64,000 nucleotides of DNA from Isoetes taiwanensis (Eukaryota > Streptophyta > Lycopodiopsida > Isoetales > Isoetaceae), in the NCBI GenBank assembly GCA_021234155.1, contig JAJEKV010000013.1, positions 2,821,252-2,885,251 of the forward strand, written 5' to 3'. Below are positions 21,085 to 33,050 of this stretch, in pieces (the stretch's first letter is position 1; every line of letters begins with the position of its first letter). The notes under the pieces are model-generated. The model saw only the letters and a program-made list of their open reading frames with translations. It ran no database searches and was not told where the DNA came from. Made by a program: the position numbers and the translations under genes.

Positions 21085-22235
21085 GATGGTGTCTTTGAAC
21101 CGTCGGGGCTTCCCGGCGAAAGGCGAGAGTCTCAACGCTATTGCACGAGATATGGATCTCATTTTCCTCATGGAAACATGGGAACATGCAGGCAAGACTC
21201 TTGGACCTCCCGGGCTATCACGCATTTTCGGTGTTCAATGAGTGCACGTGCAAACGAGGGCATGGCGGGGTTACCGCTACTACTGCAGCAGGCAACCTTG
21301 AGGCACTCGGGCCACAAAGCAAGGCAGACAGTACAATCGCTACTTGTGGGTGCGAGTGCAGCATGACAGTGGCGACACTCTTCTCATAGCAACATGCTAC
21401 TTTCCACATGCCGAGAGCAACTTTTATAACACTCATTCGGATATGGATCGATTGGAGCCCTATGTCGATCTATATGATGACATACAGCATCACAAACAGC
21501 TAGGCAGGGTTATGTTGCTTGGCGACTTTAATGCACGCATACGAGGAGCCGGCGGGTTCCAAAATTTGAGGCCCCGGCAGAGGGCGTCTTGCGGTTGAAC
21601 CCGCAGAGGTGGCTTGGTCAAGGATATCGGGCGTTGACCATATTTCGGCTATGGCGGTAGTTGTTGTTCTTTGGGTAGTATCTTTGACCTGGTTATTTGT
21701 AATGGGTTGACACAATGGCCGTCTTCCAGCTGCTTTGCACTTGTAGACAGGAGAACCAATGGGGCGGCTCCAGTGTGGTGGATTATCTCTTTGGTTGAGG
21801 AACGGGATGCGCACGGTTACTCATTTTCCATCGGAGACGGACACTTTCGGGACGAGGAAGTAGACTTCGGACCACCGCCCCTCGTTCATGCATCTCCATT
21901 GGGAGGCTCCCCGTGCATCTACTACCTCAACACACCGTGTGCCCACCGCCCCTTAGACTACGATCGAATGGAAGGGGCCTATGCCTGTGTGCTTGAGCAT
22001 GATCCGGCGGGGGCTGGCGCAACTTCCCACACTTCAAGAGCAATGCGCTCGGTGACTCATCCGCTTCGGCCGACATCCTGAGAAAGATGCTTTGGAAGAG
22101 GCGGCGCCACGGCGAACCTCGAACACGCCACCTTCCCGCTAGCGGATGGTTTGATGATGAGTGTCGGAGCTCAAACGCACGACCCCGCAAGTCATCGATC
22201 CCATAACGCCCACGGGCCGTCGGTCAATATCGCTC
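21085..22235 (+). pseudogene. LINE ORF2 endonuclease domain (copy 2)
   Basis: AP-type endonuclease pieces: RDMDLIFLMETWEHAGK (the catalytic Glu lies in the ETW motif), then ATCYFPHAESNFYNTHSDMD and YVDLYDDIQHHKQLGRVML with LGDFNAR (21344-21598), then IFDLVICNGLTQWPSS (21671 on). They sit in three frames separated by indels, so no product is possible. The domain nicks target DNA for priming in active LINEs. Confidence 0.75.
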
Positions 22236-22239
22236 CTTT

Positions 22240-24375
22240 CTCAAGACCAAGAAGGCCGGATACCTCAGAGCATCAAATGAGATGTTTGGTCTCCTGGACC
22301 GGCACCCCAGGACATTCTGGCGAAGGGTCTTGAGCAAGCATGCACAGCCCACGGGGAATATCACCTCGGAGCAATGGGTCGACCAAGATTTGCAACAGCG
22401 GTATACGACCGGCTCGGGGCAGCGCACCGATCCCTCCACAGATAGGCATGGCTCTGGTTATCACAGAGGGAGATGTCATCATGGGCATATAGCGTCTAGC
22501 TAATGGGAAGGCAGCACATTTAGATGGCATGCAGGCAGAACTTCTGAAACGGGCTGGGCCTCTACTGGTGCCTGTCCTCACATCATTGTTCAATAAAGCA
22601 TTGCGAGAAGGCTTCCCTACACAATGGACCACTAGTAGGGTAGTGCCCATATACAAAGCAGGGGACCCTCAATGCCCACCCAACTACCGTACTATTATGG
22701 TCAGCTCTCTCTTTGCAAAACTGTTGGCTGGCATCCTTGAGCAGTGGCTGACAATATGGGCAGAGGAAACGGAGGTGCGAGCTCTCACACAAGCAAGTTT
22801 TTGGCCCAGACATTCCACCATTAATCATATCTTCACTCTGCGCACATTGATTGAAGATAGCAGGAATCGCCGGCAGAACCTGTACTGTTGTTTCGTGGAT
22901 TTTGCCAAAGCGTTCGGCCACGATTACCCGCAAAAGCTATGGGGACGACTAGGTGGCCGGGACCCCTCGACTACTGCGGTAATGCAAGATATAGGTCAGA
23001 CGAGGCATGCTCGCCGTATCACATCGGCAAAGACAGCCCGGTGATCGCGAGCATTGAGTCGCGTCAGGGTTGCCCCCTCTCCCCCACACTCTTTGGCCTA
23101 CATTGATCAGTTGGAAGATTGGCTCTCTGAACATGGAGGTGTGGGCGCACATCTCATGCATCACATAATCCGGCAACTCATATATGCTGACGATGTCAAC
23201 CTCATGGCCTATACCCGGGAGGACATGCAACGCCACCGGATGCTCTTGACACTTTTGCCAATTCTTTGGAATGCGAAGTTAACTTGGCCAAAACTAGGGT
23301 GCGCTAGTTGCATCATCCCGTCACCAAAGGCTTCCCACATTCACTTACCGGGGCAGGGAGGTAGAGGTGGCCCCGACCTACAAGTACTTGGGGATTGAGT
23401 TCTCAACTACCACTCATTGGGATGTAGCTATCGGGTTGCGGGTCAACTGCTGGGTTGGAAAGCACTATATGCCATGCGAACAAATGACCACAAAGGCGAG
23501 TTGTATGCCCGGGTCCACTGATCACATTTGTTTGGGCCTTGGTTGAGGCGGTCCTTTGTATGGGGCGAAGTGTGGGGTCCGGTGATATCCCTCAACACAC
23601 GGAATGACTTTGGCAGGTGCGAGAAGGCCTTCTTGGCACGGGCCCCGGGGTGAAGTCCACAGTTCCGCACCAGATCCTACTCCAGAGATGGATTTCTACC
23701 CTTCAATGGGCTGCATTGGAACGCCATGTCGTTTACTTCCAAAAGGTGGTCGCTATGGCTGATACACGCTTGCCCCACCTTGCTTTGGCCACGGCGATGG
23801 GTCCCCAACGCCTGAAATCCTACTGGAAAAACAAGCAAGCTCAGTGGTTCTCACGCTGGGGTGTGTAGGCAAACAGATGCGTCCAGGTCAGGACAAAGAA
23901 AGATCGCGAGGCACTTAAACTGTACCTAGATGCTACTTTCCTTCGCAAGCTCTGGGATGAAGAGGCTCTGACGCACGTTAAGCTGGCACACTATCAGCAG
24001 CAAGTCAATCCTAGGCTCACAAGAGGCCCACACCAGTACTTGTACACCCAACTGCCCATGAAGAAGCGCAGACTTATAGCTTCCATTCGCACGGGTGCAC
24101 ATCGCCTCCGCATTGAAACAGGGCGTTGGGCTCGGGAACCATGAGAGCAAAGGCTTTGCCAGTGTTGCCACCAGGGCGCGATTGAGGATGAATGATCATG
24201 CCCTCCAGATCTGCCCAGCATTTGCCCATATTCGAGAGCGATATGTTCGATTACTAGTGCCTGGCCAGCCGTTGCATCAGTTATTGACTACGGCGTCAGT
24301 GGGATTGTTGGGGTCATACCTCCAGGAGGTTATGGATGCACGGACTCGTTTGTGTCCTACAGGACGATATTGAAC
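22240..24375 (+). pseudogene. LINE ORF2 reverse transcriptase and C-terminal tail (copy 2)
   Basis: The RT starts with ANGKAAHLDGMQAELLKRAG (about 22500), PPNYRTIMVSSLFAKLLAGI, FTLRTLIEDSRNRRQNLYCC and FVDFAKAFG (motif A; the catalytic Asp is in FVD). A frame change follows, then RQGCPLSPTLFGL pieces and the catalytic QLIYADDVNLMAY box (about 23175-23215). The C-terminal tail (about 23617-24375) ends with a CCHC-like motif, QCCHQGAIEDE then LQICPAF, and GSYLQEVMDART. Multiple indels make it non-coding today. Confidence 0.8.
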
Positions 24376-24417
24376 TGTCCTATGCAATTGTACAATGTGC
24401 CAGCATACTTATTACTG

Positions 24418-24556
24418 CTAAGGTTTTTCCCTCGAAAACCCTTCGGGGCGGGGGTTTTTTAATCCTGTCAGTAATATGCTTGCTGCTCTCTTTTTGTTTG
24501 GGTCCCATAGGCCAATTGGTCTCCGTGGACGCTAAAAACTATTCTATTCTATCAAT
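24418..24556 (+). other. LINE-A 3' UTR, hairpin and tail (copy 2)
   Basis: The invariant block CCCTCGAAAACCCTTCGGGG is followed by the terminal hairpin: GTCC (24502-24505) pairs with GGAC (24527-24530), and AGGCC (24509-24513) with GGTCT (24518-24522) around AATT, using one G-U pair. The tail is TATTC repeats, not poly(A). Confidence 0.7.
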
Positions 24557-24569
24557 AAAAAATATCTAT

Positions 24570-26265
24570 TGCTAGGTTTGAGCTAAAACTTTTAGTATTA
24601 GTTCCAAGTTATTATCAAATATTTTCCATATTTGATCTCTAGATTTGTGCCTTGAAAATGAACTTCAAACACTATATTTCAAAGCTTCCCAAAGTTAAGA
24701 TAGCAATGCAAGATGAAACAAGGAAAAATATGAAAAGATATGACTAAAGAAGATCAAGATAGACTGCTATATCGATGCCAATTATTGGTCCACATGACCT
24801 CTCATTTAAAAGTCAAGCACATCATCATCTTAATCAATTCTTTAGAATATAGTTTATACCACATTATATATGATAACATTAGTTGATTGGGGAGAATTGT
24901 CTATCTAAAACTCGTGATATCGAAGCACAAAAATTATTAATAAGTAGTTAAGGGCTACTTTGAATGTATGAGAAAGTCCACTTACAACTTTCAAAGATTA
25001 TCTTATAGACGATGAGAAATCATAATATCATTGTAGAGGACAAAATGAATATAGCCAATGCAAATAAATAGAGAAATTTTCGTAATTTAGTTGGTTCAAT
25101 CTTGGACGTATAAATGGTCCATGCTTATTTATATTCAAATCTTATATATAATATATTATTCTAAAATGAAATTTAAGATATATATTTCCAACAAAGGTTC
25201 AAATTTACAAAAATTATAGCCTATCATAAAAATTGATCTACATGTACTATGGTCCTACTTAGACTACAACACTTTGGAGCAGCCACACATTGTCTAACTT
25301 TACAATAGTGGAAAGTAAGTAGGTTTCTTCATTTTTTTTTGAATAAGACCACATTAAGACCCTCAATATCTCTTTTTATCATATATTGAGCCATTTAAAG
25401 GCTTATGGGAGAAATGTAGTGCAATAAGTTAATATTTTAGGTGAACTATAAAAACAGGTACGGAAAGTCTTGATCTATTTGTTTATAATCATGGCTAAAC
25501 TTCGTGATATTGTCCTCTATTCATCATTAACCATCACTACCTACATCATTGTTGAGTTTTAGACCTATAAGGGTATAATCAATGCACTTTCGAACCTTTC
25601 TTTGTGTTCATCAGGTTATATTAGATCTTGTTTAGATCTAGCTAATGCATGGTTATACCCTAGTTACACTATATTTATGTTGATAAAGTAAATTCTTATA
25701 TAGAGTTAATTAGAATGCATCATTTACTATCCTTATGAGACTTATAAATGGGGTTTATTGAAGCACTTTAACTCATATTTTTATTTTGAATTCTGTACAA
25801 TAATTTCTTAAGTTAATAACGATACTAATAAAACATATAAACATATAAGAAATTCCTTGGACTATAGCTTGTCTAGTTAAGGACTCATTGTCACAAAAAT
25901 TAAGTCAAAACATGTAATAATAAGAGAGAAATAATTCTTGGACCTCATGCAGTATTTTTAAGCAAAATAGGGTTTGGCGACTTCAATTGATATCAAATGA
26001 TAGCGATCAAACATGGAAACATGCAAATTGATATGTTTTATCATGATATATCAATTAATTTCATATTTAGCAAGGTTTAGACACTTTTATGCTAGAAAAT
26101 TGAAGAATGCAGTTCTAGAGTGCTGTAAAAACTGTCAAAGTTTAAACAATCATATCAATATAACAGTGAATCCAGTGGTCATGAAATTTTCACGGGTCAT
26201 TAAGAATCAAGTGAAGACTCAAATAGTGGTGGTATATTTTAAAATTAAAATTTCTCTTGTGAGAT
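24570..26265. other. AT-rich non-coding stretch
   Basis: About 1.7 kb is strongly AT-rich with no ORF above 92 codons, no splice pattern and no recognised repeat. Confidence 0.45.
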
Positions 26266-26269
26266 ATAT

Positions 26270-26455
26270 CGGTTTAAGTGGCAGGAGATAGTGTTAAGGT
26301 TTTAGAATATGAAAAACGGAGGCTCGAATCTCTACCAAAATAACTCAACATCCTAATAAGACTACTTTAACCAATCTAACCAGTGAGCTAATGTGAGTAT
26401 TTTTTTTTAATCTTAAATCTATGTTTTTTTTATAATCACAGATTGAATTGTTTTA
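26270..26455 (+). repeat. SINE-like dispersed repeat
   Basis: GGAGGCTCGAATCTCTACC (about 26321) resembles the internal B box of tRNA-derived SINEs (GGTTCGAATCC). AGTGGC and GTTAAGG upstream resemble a decayed A box. Downstream phrases (CCTAATAAGACT, TTTAACCAATCTAA, GAGCTAATGTGA, TCTTAAATCTATGTTTTTT) recur at 53490-53660, so this is a repeat family. No tail or target duplication was defined. Confidence 0.35.
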
Positions 26456-26799
26456 GGGATATGGTCTACGGTTTCAAGAATTATATCCATATCAAATCCC
26501 CCTGGAACCCCCTGTTATTTTGCTACATATTGACTTTACTCATAAGGGTTTTGTCAGCAAAATTATTGAATATTGGGATGAACCACGACAAAGTGAGATG
26601 CCTGAGAATCATGTGCAAGACTGGTTACTAAACTTAAGTAATATAACGTAGACTGGGATTGTGACCATGTTTCTTAAATTATTATCTATAAAAAACTTTG
26701 ATAAGGAAAGGGATTTTAATGGAGAAAGGTATACTTTCATAGCTATTGACCTTGAAACCCTAGGCGCTCTGAAAGCCGGTCACACGTTTTCAATCATAA

Positions 26800-27480
26800 C
26801 TAGAGATCTGGAAGTCCGTTTCAGCCAAAATCTGTTGCTTTGGAAAGCCATCTCAGAGTTCTTTCTGTCGGTATGTGATTTGCATATGTTTCACTGATTT
26901 TTTTACATCAGAAACACAGATTTTCGGGCTGCAAATTGGGGTCCCAACAAACCCTGAAGTGCTGGTAGTGCTGCCCAAACACTTTTGATCATATCTGGAG
27001 ATCAAGAACTCCGTTTCTGCTGAAATTTATTGCGTTGGAAAGTCATCTCAGATTTCTTCCTATTGGTATGTAATTTGTATATGTTTTCAATAACTTTTCC
27101 TCTGCAAAAACTCGAATTTTCTGGCTGTAAATCGAAGGAGCAAAAAAACCCTGAAGTGCTCGTGGTATTGTCCACATATTTCTTATTGTATTTGGCGGAT
27201 TTTAACTCCGTTTCAGCTGAAATTTGTTTCATTGGAAAGCTCCCTCAATGATCTTTCTGAAGAGTTCTTTCAAAGATATTTTATGTTGCTAATGTTTAGA
27301 CAGGATTTCAGAGCAAAAAACAACAGATTTTCAGTGCTGGCTTTAGGGTTTCCATTGTTCGATTTTTCAGCACTATATACTTTTCTTCATATCTATTGAT
27401 CTGCAGCTCTGTTTTGGGAGCAATGCATATCATTGGAATTCTTGTTCTGTGATGATTATAAAGACATATGGTTTGTACAC
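26800..27480. repeat. Diverged tandem repeat, about 196-bp unit, 3-4 copies
   Basis: Units start near 26812, 27006, 27204 and about 27405 with (C)TCCGTTT followed by GAAATTT..TTGGAAAG and TCTCAGATTTCTT or a variant. CCCTGAAGTGCT with GTGGT or GTAGT also recurs once per unit. The array lies directly upstream of LINE copy 3. Confidence 0.6.
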
Positions 27481-27961
27481 ATTTGCTTAAGATCTGAGAG
27501 GAGAAAACAACAAGTTTTTTGCAACCCGATTTTAAGACGGGATTCAGAGGGTGTGATACCATCCAATCACCTTGGCTTAAAGCATTTACATGCTGAAGCC
27601 TTGCAGACGGGCATTTGTAAGGGGGAAAACCATTGCTTCTTTTCATTTCAGACAAGCGTCTGTAAGGTGGCAGAGGTTGCACTAGAGGCTGCCTTGATTT
27701 ATGCACTTGAGAACACTTTTCGGGACAGGTAATGCGTGAAGGTGAAAGAGCCTCGCACTTGCTTCTTGCACTTGGAAGCCTGCGCTTCCCGACATCGTGG
27801 AAGCTTTCAGGGGCGCCCCGTAAAAGACGAGAGGTTGTGCGTCATCAAAGTGCTTGGAGGCTTTCGGACAAGCGCCTCGTAAAGGTGACACCCTATTCAT
27901 GGCAACTCCAATTGATAGAAGAGCCGGACGAGCCTGCGGTCCCTTCATCCAACCCCCACGA

Positions 27962-29435
27962 TATGCATGTGGATGGTGCTGATATACCCCCTCTACCTGG
28001 CAAAACTTCTGACATGACATAGATGCCCCCAATCGCAGCCGATGACACCGCAAAATTGCCAGTGCACACCGAAAAGAGAAGCTGGCAAAGTCTCGTGCAA
28101 CAAGCATAGCTCGGGCGGGCATATGACAGATACTCTAGCCTAGCGGCAAGCCATATCCGTGCTTCACCACCACCAAACCAGGTAGTTGAGGAGCACCGGA
28201 AGCAAAGTTCAAGCAATGGCGAGGGCAAATGAGAGCTCGAATTGCTTGCTTGGCGAGGAGGAAATGCGTGCCTCCGCACCCAAATTGCTCAAGAGGCAAA
28301 CCGGGTTATTGAAAACGGCGTGTTTCCGGCATGGAGACCGCGATACAAAGACTGGAAGATGGCCTTCACCTAGTGCACTCGAAAAGGCGTAAGGATAAAA
28401 AGTGCTGGCGACATGCAGAGGCCCGATAGATTCCTTGTACACCGCCATGGAAACCATGACCTGGGACAAGCAACGTGTTGAGCGGGGAGACAATGGTAAC
28501 CATCTCCGCCCGATCCCGGCCGAGGAGGCTGCCATCGCGTGATGCAAAAAGTCCGTGTCGCTTTTGAAGAGAGCCAGTCACAATTGAGAGCCCTTCAAAG
28601 TAGGGTCGAGACACAAGAAGTGGCCTCATCTGCAATGAACCCTATGCTGGACTCTCGCTTGCAGAAACTGGAGCATAGCTCCGCAGCCCAAGATCGTAAG
28701 ATGCAGGAGCTGAGGGCAGCCATTGCTGAACAAGGCAAGAGCCTCAATGCAGACGCTCATGAGCAATTGCAACGGTGCATGCGTGAATTGACAAGGCAGC
28801 AACAATTTCAGCAGGAGCTAAGCTCCCGGCTCCAGGAAGGAGAGACCACTATACACGCCCGCGGCCCATCCCTGCCCAAGAGTGCGCAAGACGTCAGCCA
28901 GGGCCGTCTACTACTGCACCCCCAAGTCGCTCCATGCCATCCCCGCCCCAACGTAGGCCACAGCCTATGCCCCGCCGACAGCAAACAACTCCTGTTGTGC
29001 CGGGCAGGATTGACCCAACAGTCAGAGAGCTCCAAGAACTGAGGCGGAGAAGCCACAATGTGGTGGTATGTGGCCTGACAGAAGAGGCAGGGGAGGACCT
29101 CATTAACCGGTTCCAAGTGTTGATTCTTGCTCGAATGACATTCCCCATGCCGGTAAACATTGTTTGGGCGAGACGCCATGGTGTCCAGCACCCAGACCGC
29201 CCACGGGTGGTCACGTTCACGATATCGAAATGCAAGTGAAAGCAGCCATCACGGGCCGGGGTAGGCGGCTAAAGGGAACTGCCACGTATGTTGACCAGAC
29301 CCGCCTCGCCCAACAAGAAGACCGGCAGCCACGAAGTTGGCCAAAGTTAAAAGCATTCGTAGACAAGGAGGAGCCGGGCGGGACTGGATTGGGGCAAAGA
29401 TGCAAATTTTCGTGCCGCAGAATGTCGCTCTGATA
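27962..29435 (+). pseudogene. LINE ORF1 (RNA-binding coiled-coil protein), copy 3
   Basis: ORF1p coats LINE RNA and acts as a chaperone. A frame at 28539-29042 is rich in Q, E, L and R in heptads (for example QSQLRALQSRVETQEVAS), a clear coiled coil. In another frame, 28934-29239, a Pro/Arg-rich linker leads to SHNVVVCGLTEEAGEDLINR, the RRM-like core. A third frame, 29164-29433, gives the C-terminal domain (LKGTATYVDQTRLAQQ, then SWPKLKAFV). The N-terminal part from about 27962 has several stops. At least three frame changes are needed, so it is broken. Confidence 0.75.
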
Positions 29436-29639
29436 ATCTTGCTAACCCTCCCCCTCCAGGCTGCCTCTGGCCGGGCCACTTGCCTGGGCTCGCTACAGCC
29501 GCGCCGCCTCTGCTCAAGTTGCCTCACCTTTCGTTTGCTTTCGCGCATCAAAGCCGCTTCCACTTCGCCACCGCCTGGCGGCTAGCGTTGAATCTCCTCC
29601 ACCGCCGCTTTGCCAGCAAATAGGAATTGTGCCTCGCAT

Positions 29640-32600
29640 GGTCTCCCGGAATTGTCGGGGCTTCCCATGGCGAAGGGAGATAGTCTCAACTTCGGTTGCT
29701 CGAGACATGGATCTCATCTTCCTCATGGAAACATGGGAGCATGCAGGACACAGGATACCTGACTTGCCAGGGGGGTTGCCTGCTACTACCGAACAACCTT
29801 GGCACAATCAATCTCCTTGTTCAAGACAGACAAGCACAACCGGTACCTGTGGGTGCGTGTGCAAACCGCAGAGGAGACCCTCTTTGTGGCAGCCTGCTAC
29901 TTTCCACATGCAGAAAGCAACTTCTATCACACCCACTCGGATGTGGATAGGCTGGACCCCTATGTCGATCTATATGATGACATCAAAGATAAGCAGCGGT
30001 TAATGTGTCATACTCCTTGGAGACTTCAATGCGCGCACCGGGGTAGAACAACCCATGAGATTTGATCCCTTGACTGATGATATATTGCAGTTGCATCCTG
30101 CAGAAGGAGCTTGGCCACGGACATCAGATGACAATCAGGTCACGCGCTATGGTCGACAGTTGCTTTTGCTTTGCAGTATCTTTGACCTGGTAATCTGCAA
30201 TGGACTAGCACAGTGGCCTTCCACCCGCAAGAGCACTTGTAGGCAGGAAAACCAGGGGGGCGGATCTAGTGTGGTGGACTATGTCTTTGGTGCTGGAAAG
30301 CAGATATGCATGTCATCAAGCACTTTCGTGTAATAGGGATGAAGAGATCGACTCAGACCACTTACCACTTTACTTGAAGTTGGCTTGGCAGGTTGTGCGA
30401 ACCCCCGGTGCAACAACTCCTCACATGCCTCAGCTGCGATTGGATTATGAACATGCAGGGGCTTATGCCCAGATGCTTATAGATGACCTGGCAGAAATTT
30501 TGCAATATCCTATACTAGAGCAACAGACAGGCCGGCTGACTGATGTGCTTAGGACTGCGGCAGAGAGGTGCTTTGGGATAAGCCACCCGCAACGGACCTC
30601 CGTGAACACAACCTTCCCACGCGAATCAATGGTTTGATGCAGTGCAAGGAACACAAACGCGGGCTCCGCCAAGTCACCCGCTTTTACGCCCACATGCAAT
30701 CGACAAGATCGCATCTTCCTTAAAGCTAAGAAAGCCGGTACATTGCAACAAGCATCAAAAGAAATGTTTTACCTCACGGGCGTCATCCCGGGACCTCTGG
30801 CGAAGGGTTCTTAGAAAGCCAAGTCAGCCCCGGGGAATATCACTCCGAAAGCGGTGGAGACAATATTTGCAACAGCTATCGACCCTCGGGGTGCACATGC
30901 AAAGATTACCCTTGCAAGAAGGCCCAGTCTTTGGAAATCCGCAGATTGAGGGCGTGGAACAAGGCTTGCGGCGTCTTGCCAATGGGAAAGCCCCGGACTT
31001 GGATGGTATGCATTGCGTAATTGCTTAAGTGGGCGAGTCCATAATACCGATGACGACGCCTTGTTCAACAAGGCATTACGGGAAGGTTTTCCACGCGGTG
31101 GACCAATAGCGAAGTTGTTCCCATATATAAGGCAAGTGACCCCACTTTGCTGATCAATTATCAAACAATCATGGTTCGGTGTTTGCAAAATTGCTTCTTT
31201 GGGATTCTCGAGCATCGGTTGATGGGCAGAGGCGGCAGAGGTGCGGGCCCTCACCAGTGCAGATTCGACCCAAAGACTCAACCATTGACCACATCTTCAC
31301 GTTGCGAACTTCGATTGAAGACTGGCCGAGGAGCAGGAACCGTCGGGATCTATATTGTTGCTTTGTGGATTTTGCGAAGGCGTTTGACACTGTGCCTCGG
31401 CAAAAACTATGGGCAAGACTGCAACAGCTGGGGGTTCCTGTAGATTTGCAGAATGCAGTGTATAGACTATACGAAAGATGCTCAGGTCGGTTGCAGCAGA
31501 CAAGCCAACCATTTGATAGTAGTATCGGGGTTCGTCAGGGATGCCCTCTCTCCCCAACATTGTTTGGGCTTTACATTGATCAATTGGAGAGCTGGCTTGC
31601 TGATAATGGGGGTGATGGAGCTCACCTTATCTATTAGATCAGACAGTTAATATATGCTGATGATGTGGACCTCCTAGCTTGCACACCAGCAGACATGCAA
31701 CGACATCTCGATGCCCTGGGCACATTCTGCCAAGCAACTGATATGCGCGTCAACCTGGCCAAGACTAAGGTGGTTTTCATATCATCTTCACGTCAGCCGA
31801 GGATCCCCTCCTTCAGTTACCGAGGCCAAAATGTGGAAGTTGCATCCACATACAAATATTTGAGAGTGGAGTTTCCTTCTACTATGCACTGGGACACATC
31901 CATACGGCTACGAGTGACGGCAGGCTGGAAGGTACTATATGCAAAGCAAAACAATAGTCATAGAGCGGAGTTGTATGATTGGGCCCATCAGTCACACCTG
32001 TTCAAGGCCTTAGTGGAGCCTGTCCTTTTATACGGGGTGGAAGTATGGAGCCCAGTAATATCACTTGCTACTTGGAATGACTTGGAGCAGGTCCAGAAAG
32101 CCTTCTTAGTACGAGCACTAGGGGTGAAGTCCACAGTCCCATATCAAATTCTACTGCAGGAGACAGGATTCTTGCCTCTTCAGAGGGCGGCCCTTGATCG
32201 CCACATTGTCTATTTTCAGAAGGTGGTCAATATGGACGATGCTCGTCTCCCTAAACTAGCTTATATCATGGCAATGGAGCCGCAGCGCCTCAAGGCCTGC
32301 TGGAGGGAAAGGAGAGCTCAATGGTTGACTAGATGGAATGTGCAGGAGCACAGGTGCATACATGTGCAAACAGAGGCAGATCGCCATAGCTTGAGGCAAT
32401 ATCTTGACGCTTGCTTCCTCAGCAAGCTTTGGGATGCCAATGCCCTTGAACAGGTCAAGACAGCACACTACCAGCGCCACATAAATCCCACATTGGAACG
32501 AGGCCCGCAATGCTACCTGCGTACCCACTTGCCCATGAAAAGGCGCAGACTCATTGCCTCCATTCGCACAGGGGCACATCATCTTCGAATTGAGACGGGC

Positions 32601-32802
32601 AGATGGATTGGTGAGCCACGCCAGGACAGGCTCTGTCAATGCTACCAAATGGGAGGTCATTGAGGATGAATCTCATACCCTTCAAAGTAGCCCAGCATAT
32701 GACCAAATTCGGACACGATATGCTGAGTTGGTCAGACCTGGCCAGCCGTTACATGTGACATTGAGCACAGCATCCGTACGGGTGCTGGGATCATATCTTT
32801 AG
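29640..32802 (+). pseudogene. LINE ORF2 (endonuclease - reverse transcriptase), copy 3
   Basis: The endonuclease is in pieces: SRNCRGFPWRR, RDMDLIFLMETWEHAG, CYFPHAESNFYHTHSDVDRL, IFDLVICNGLAQWP and SDHLPLYL (the last holds the catalytic His). RT: GKAPDLDGMHC (about 31000), then one long frame from 31179 with CCFVDFAKAFDTVPRQKLWA (motif A), GVRQGCPLSPTLFGLYIDQ and QLIYADDVDLLAC (catalytic YADD, 31650-31661). The only break in that stretch is a TAG at 31635-31637, just before YADD. The 31665-32663 frame continues through the thumb to RRRLIASIRTGAHHLRIETG, and after one frameshift the tail IEDESHTLQ ends at 32802. The cysteine/histidine tail may bind the 3' hairpin RNA or DNA; this is inferred. 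Confidence 0.85.
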
Positions 32803-32904
32803 GAGGTTATGGACATGCGAGATCAGCTATGTCCTCGGGCATACACTTGACATGTATATATACATTGATGTATACTTGTACAGTTTGACAGCATTCTTAT
32901 TATT

Positions 32905-33050
32905 GCCACGGTTTTTCCCTCGAAAACCCTTCGGGGCGGGGGTTTTTTAACCCGGACAGTAATAAGTTTGATGCGCTCCTTATGGGTCCCATAGGCCGAT
33001 TGGCCTCAGTGGACGATAAAAAAGCATTCTCATTCTCATTCTCATTCTTA
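32905..33050 (+). other. LINE-A 3' UTR, hairpin and CATTCT tail (copy 3)
   Basis: The invariant block is at 32907-32952. Hairpin: GTCC (32986-32989) with GGAC (33011-33014); AGGCC (32993-32997) with GGCCT (33002-33006) around GATT. It is followed by ATAAAAAAG and four CATTCT units, so tail synthesis seems to copy a short repeat. Confidence 0.75.

Larger units (their letters stand above)
20522..24560 (+). mobile_element. LINE family A, copy 2 (5'-truncated, degenerate)
   Basis: The copy begins abruptly inside the ORF1 RNA-binding domain (CATAATGTGGTGGTGCG matches 29054-29070 of copy 3) and runs through endonuclease, RT and the 3' UTR to the hairpin at 24502-24530. Its tail is (TATTC)-like: ACTATTCTATTCTATC. 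5' truncation is the usual result of target-primed reverse transcription. Many frameshifts and stops make it inactive. The gene pieces are listed separately. Confidence 0.85.
27700..33050 (+). mobile_element. LINE family A, copy 3 (nearly complete, two ORFs)
   Basis: This is the best-preserved copy: a 5' leader (about 27.5-27.96 kb, limit uncertain), ORF1, ORF2 with endonuclease, RT and C-terminal tail, the 3' UTR and a (CATTCT)4 tail at 33025-33049. Its layout of coiled-coil, RRM and C-terminal domain in ORF1 followed by APE endonuclease and RT in ORF2 places it with L1-type two-ORF LINEs. Stops and frameshifts in both ORFs make it non-autonomous, although the RT half has a single nonsense codon over about 490 codons. 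Confidence 0.85.

Noticed and set aside
20684-21436. GC-rich ORFs on both strands in LINE copy 2
   Set aside because: They are out-of-frame shadows; the ORF1 and endonuclease pieces in other frames account for the sequence.
27682-28635. Long minus-strand ORFs (146, 128 and 112 codons) at the start of LINE copy 3
   Set aside because: They are antisense to the GC-rich ORF1 region, whose plus-strand domains are recognisable.
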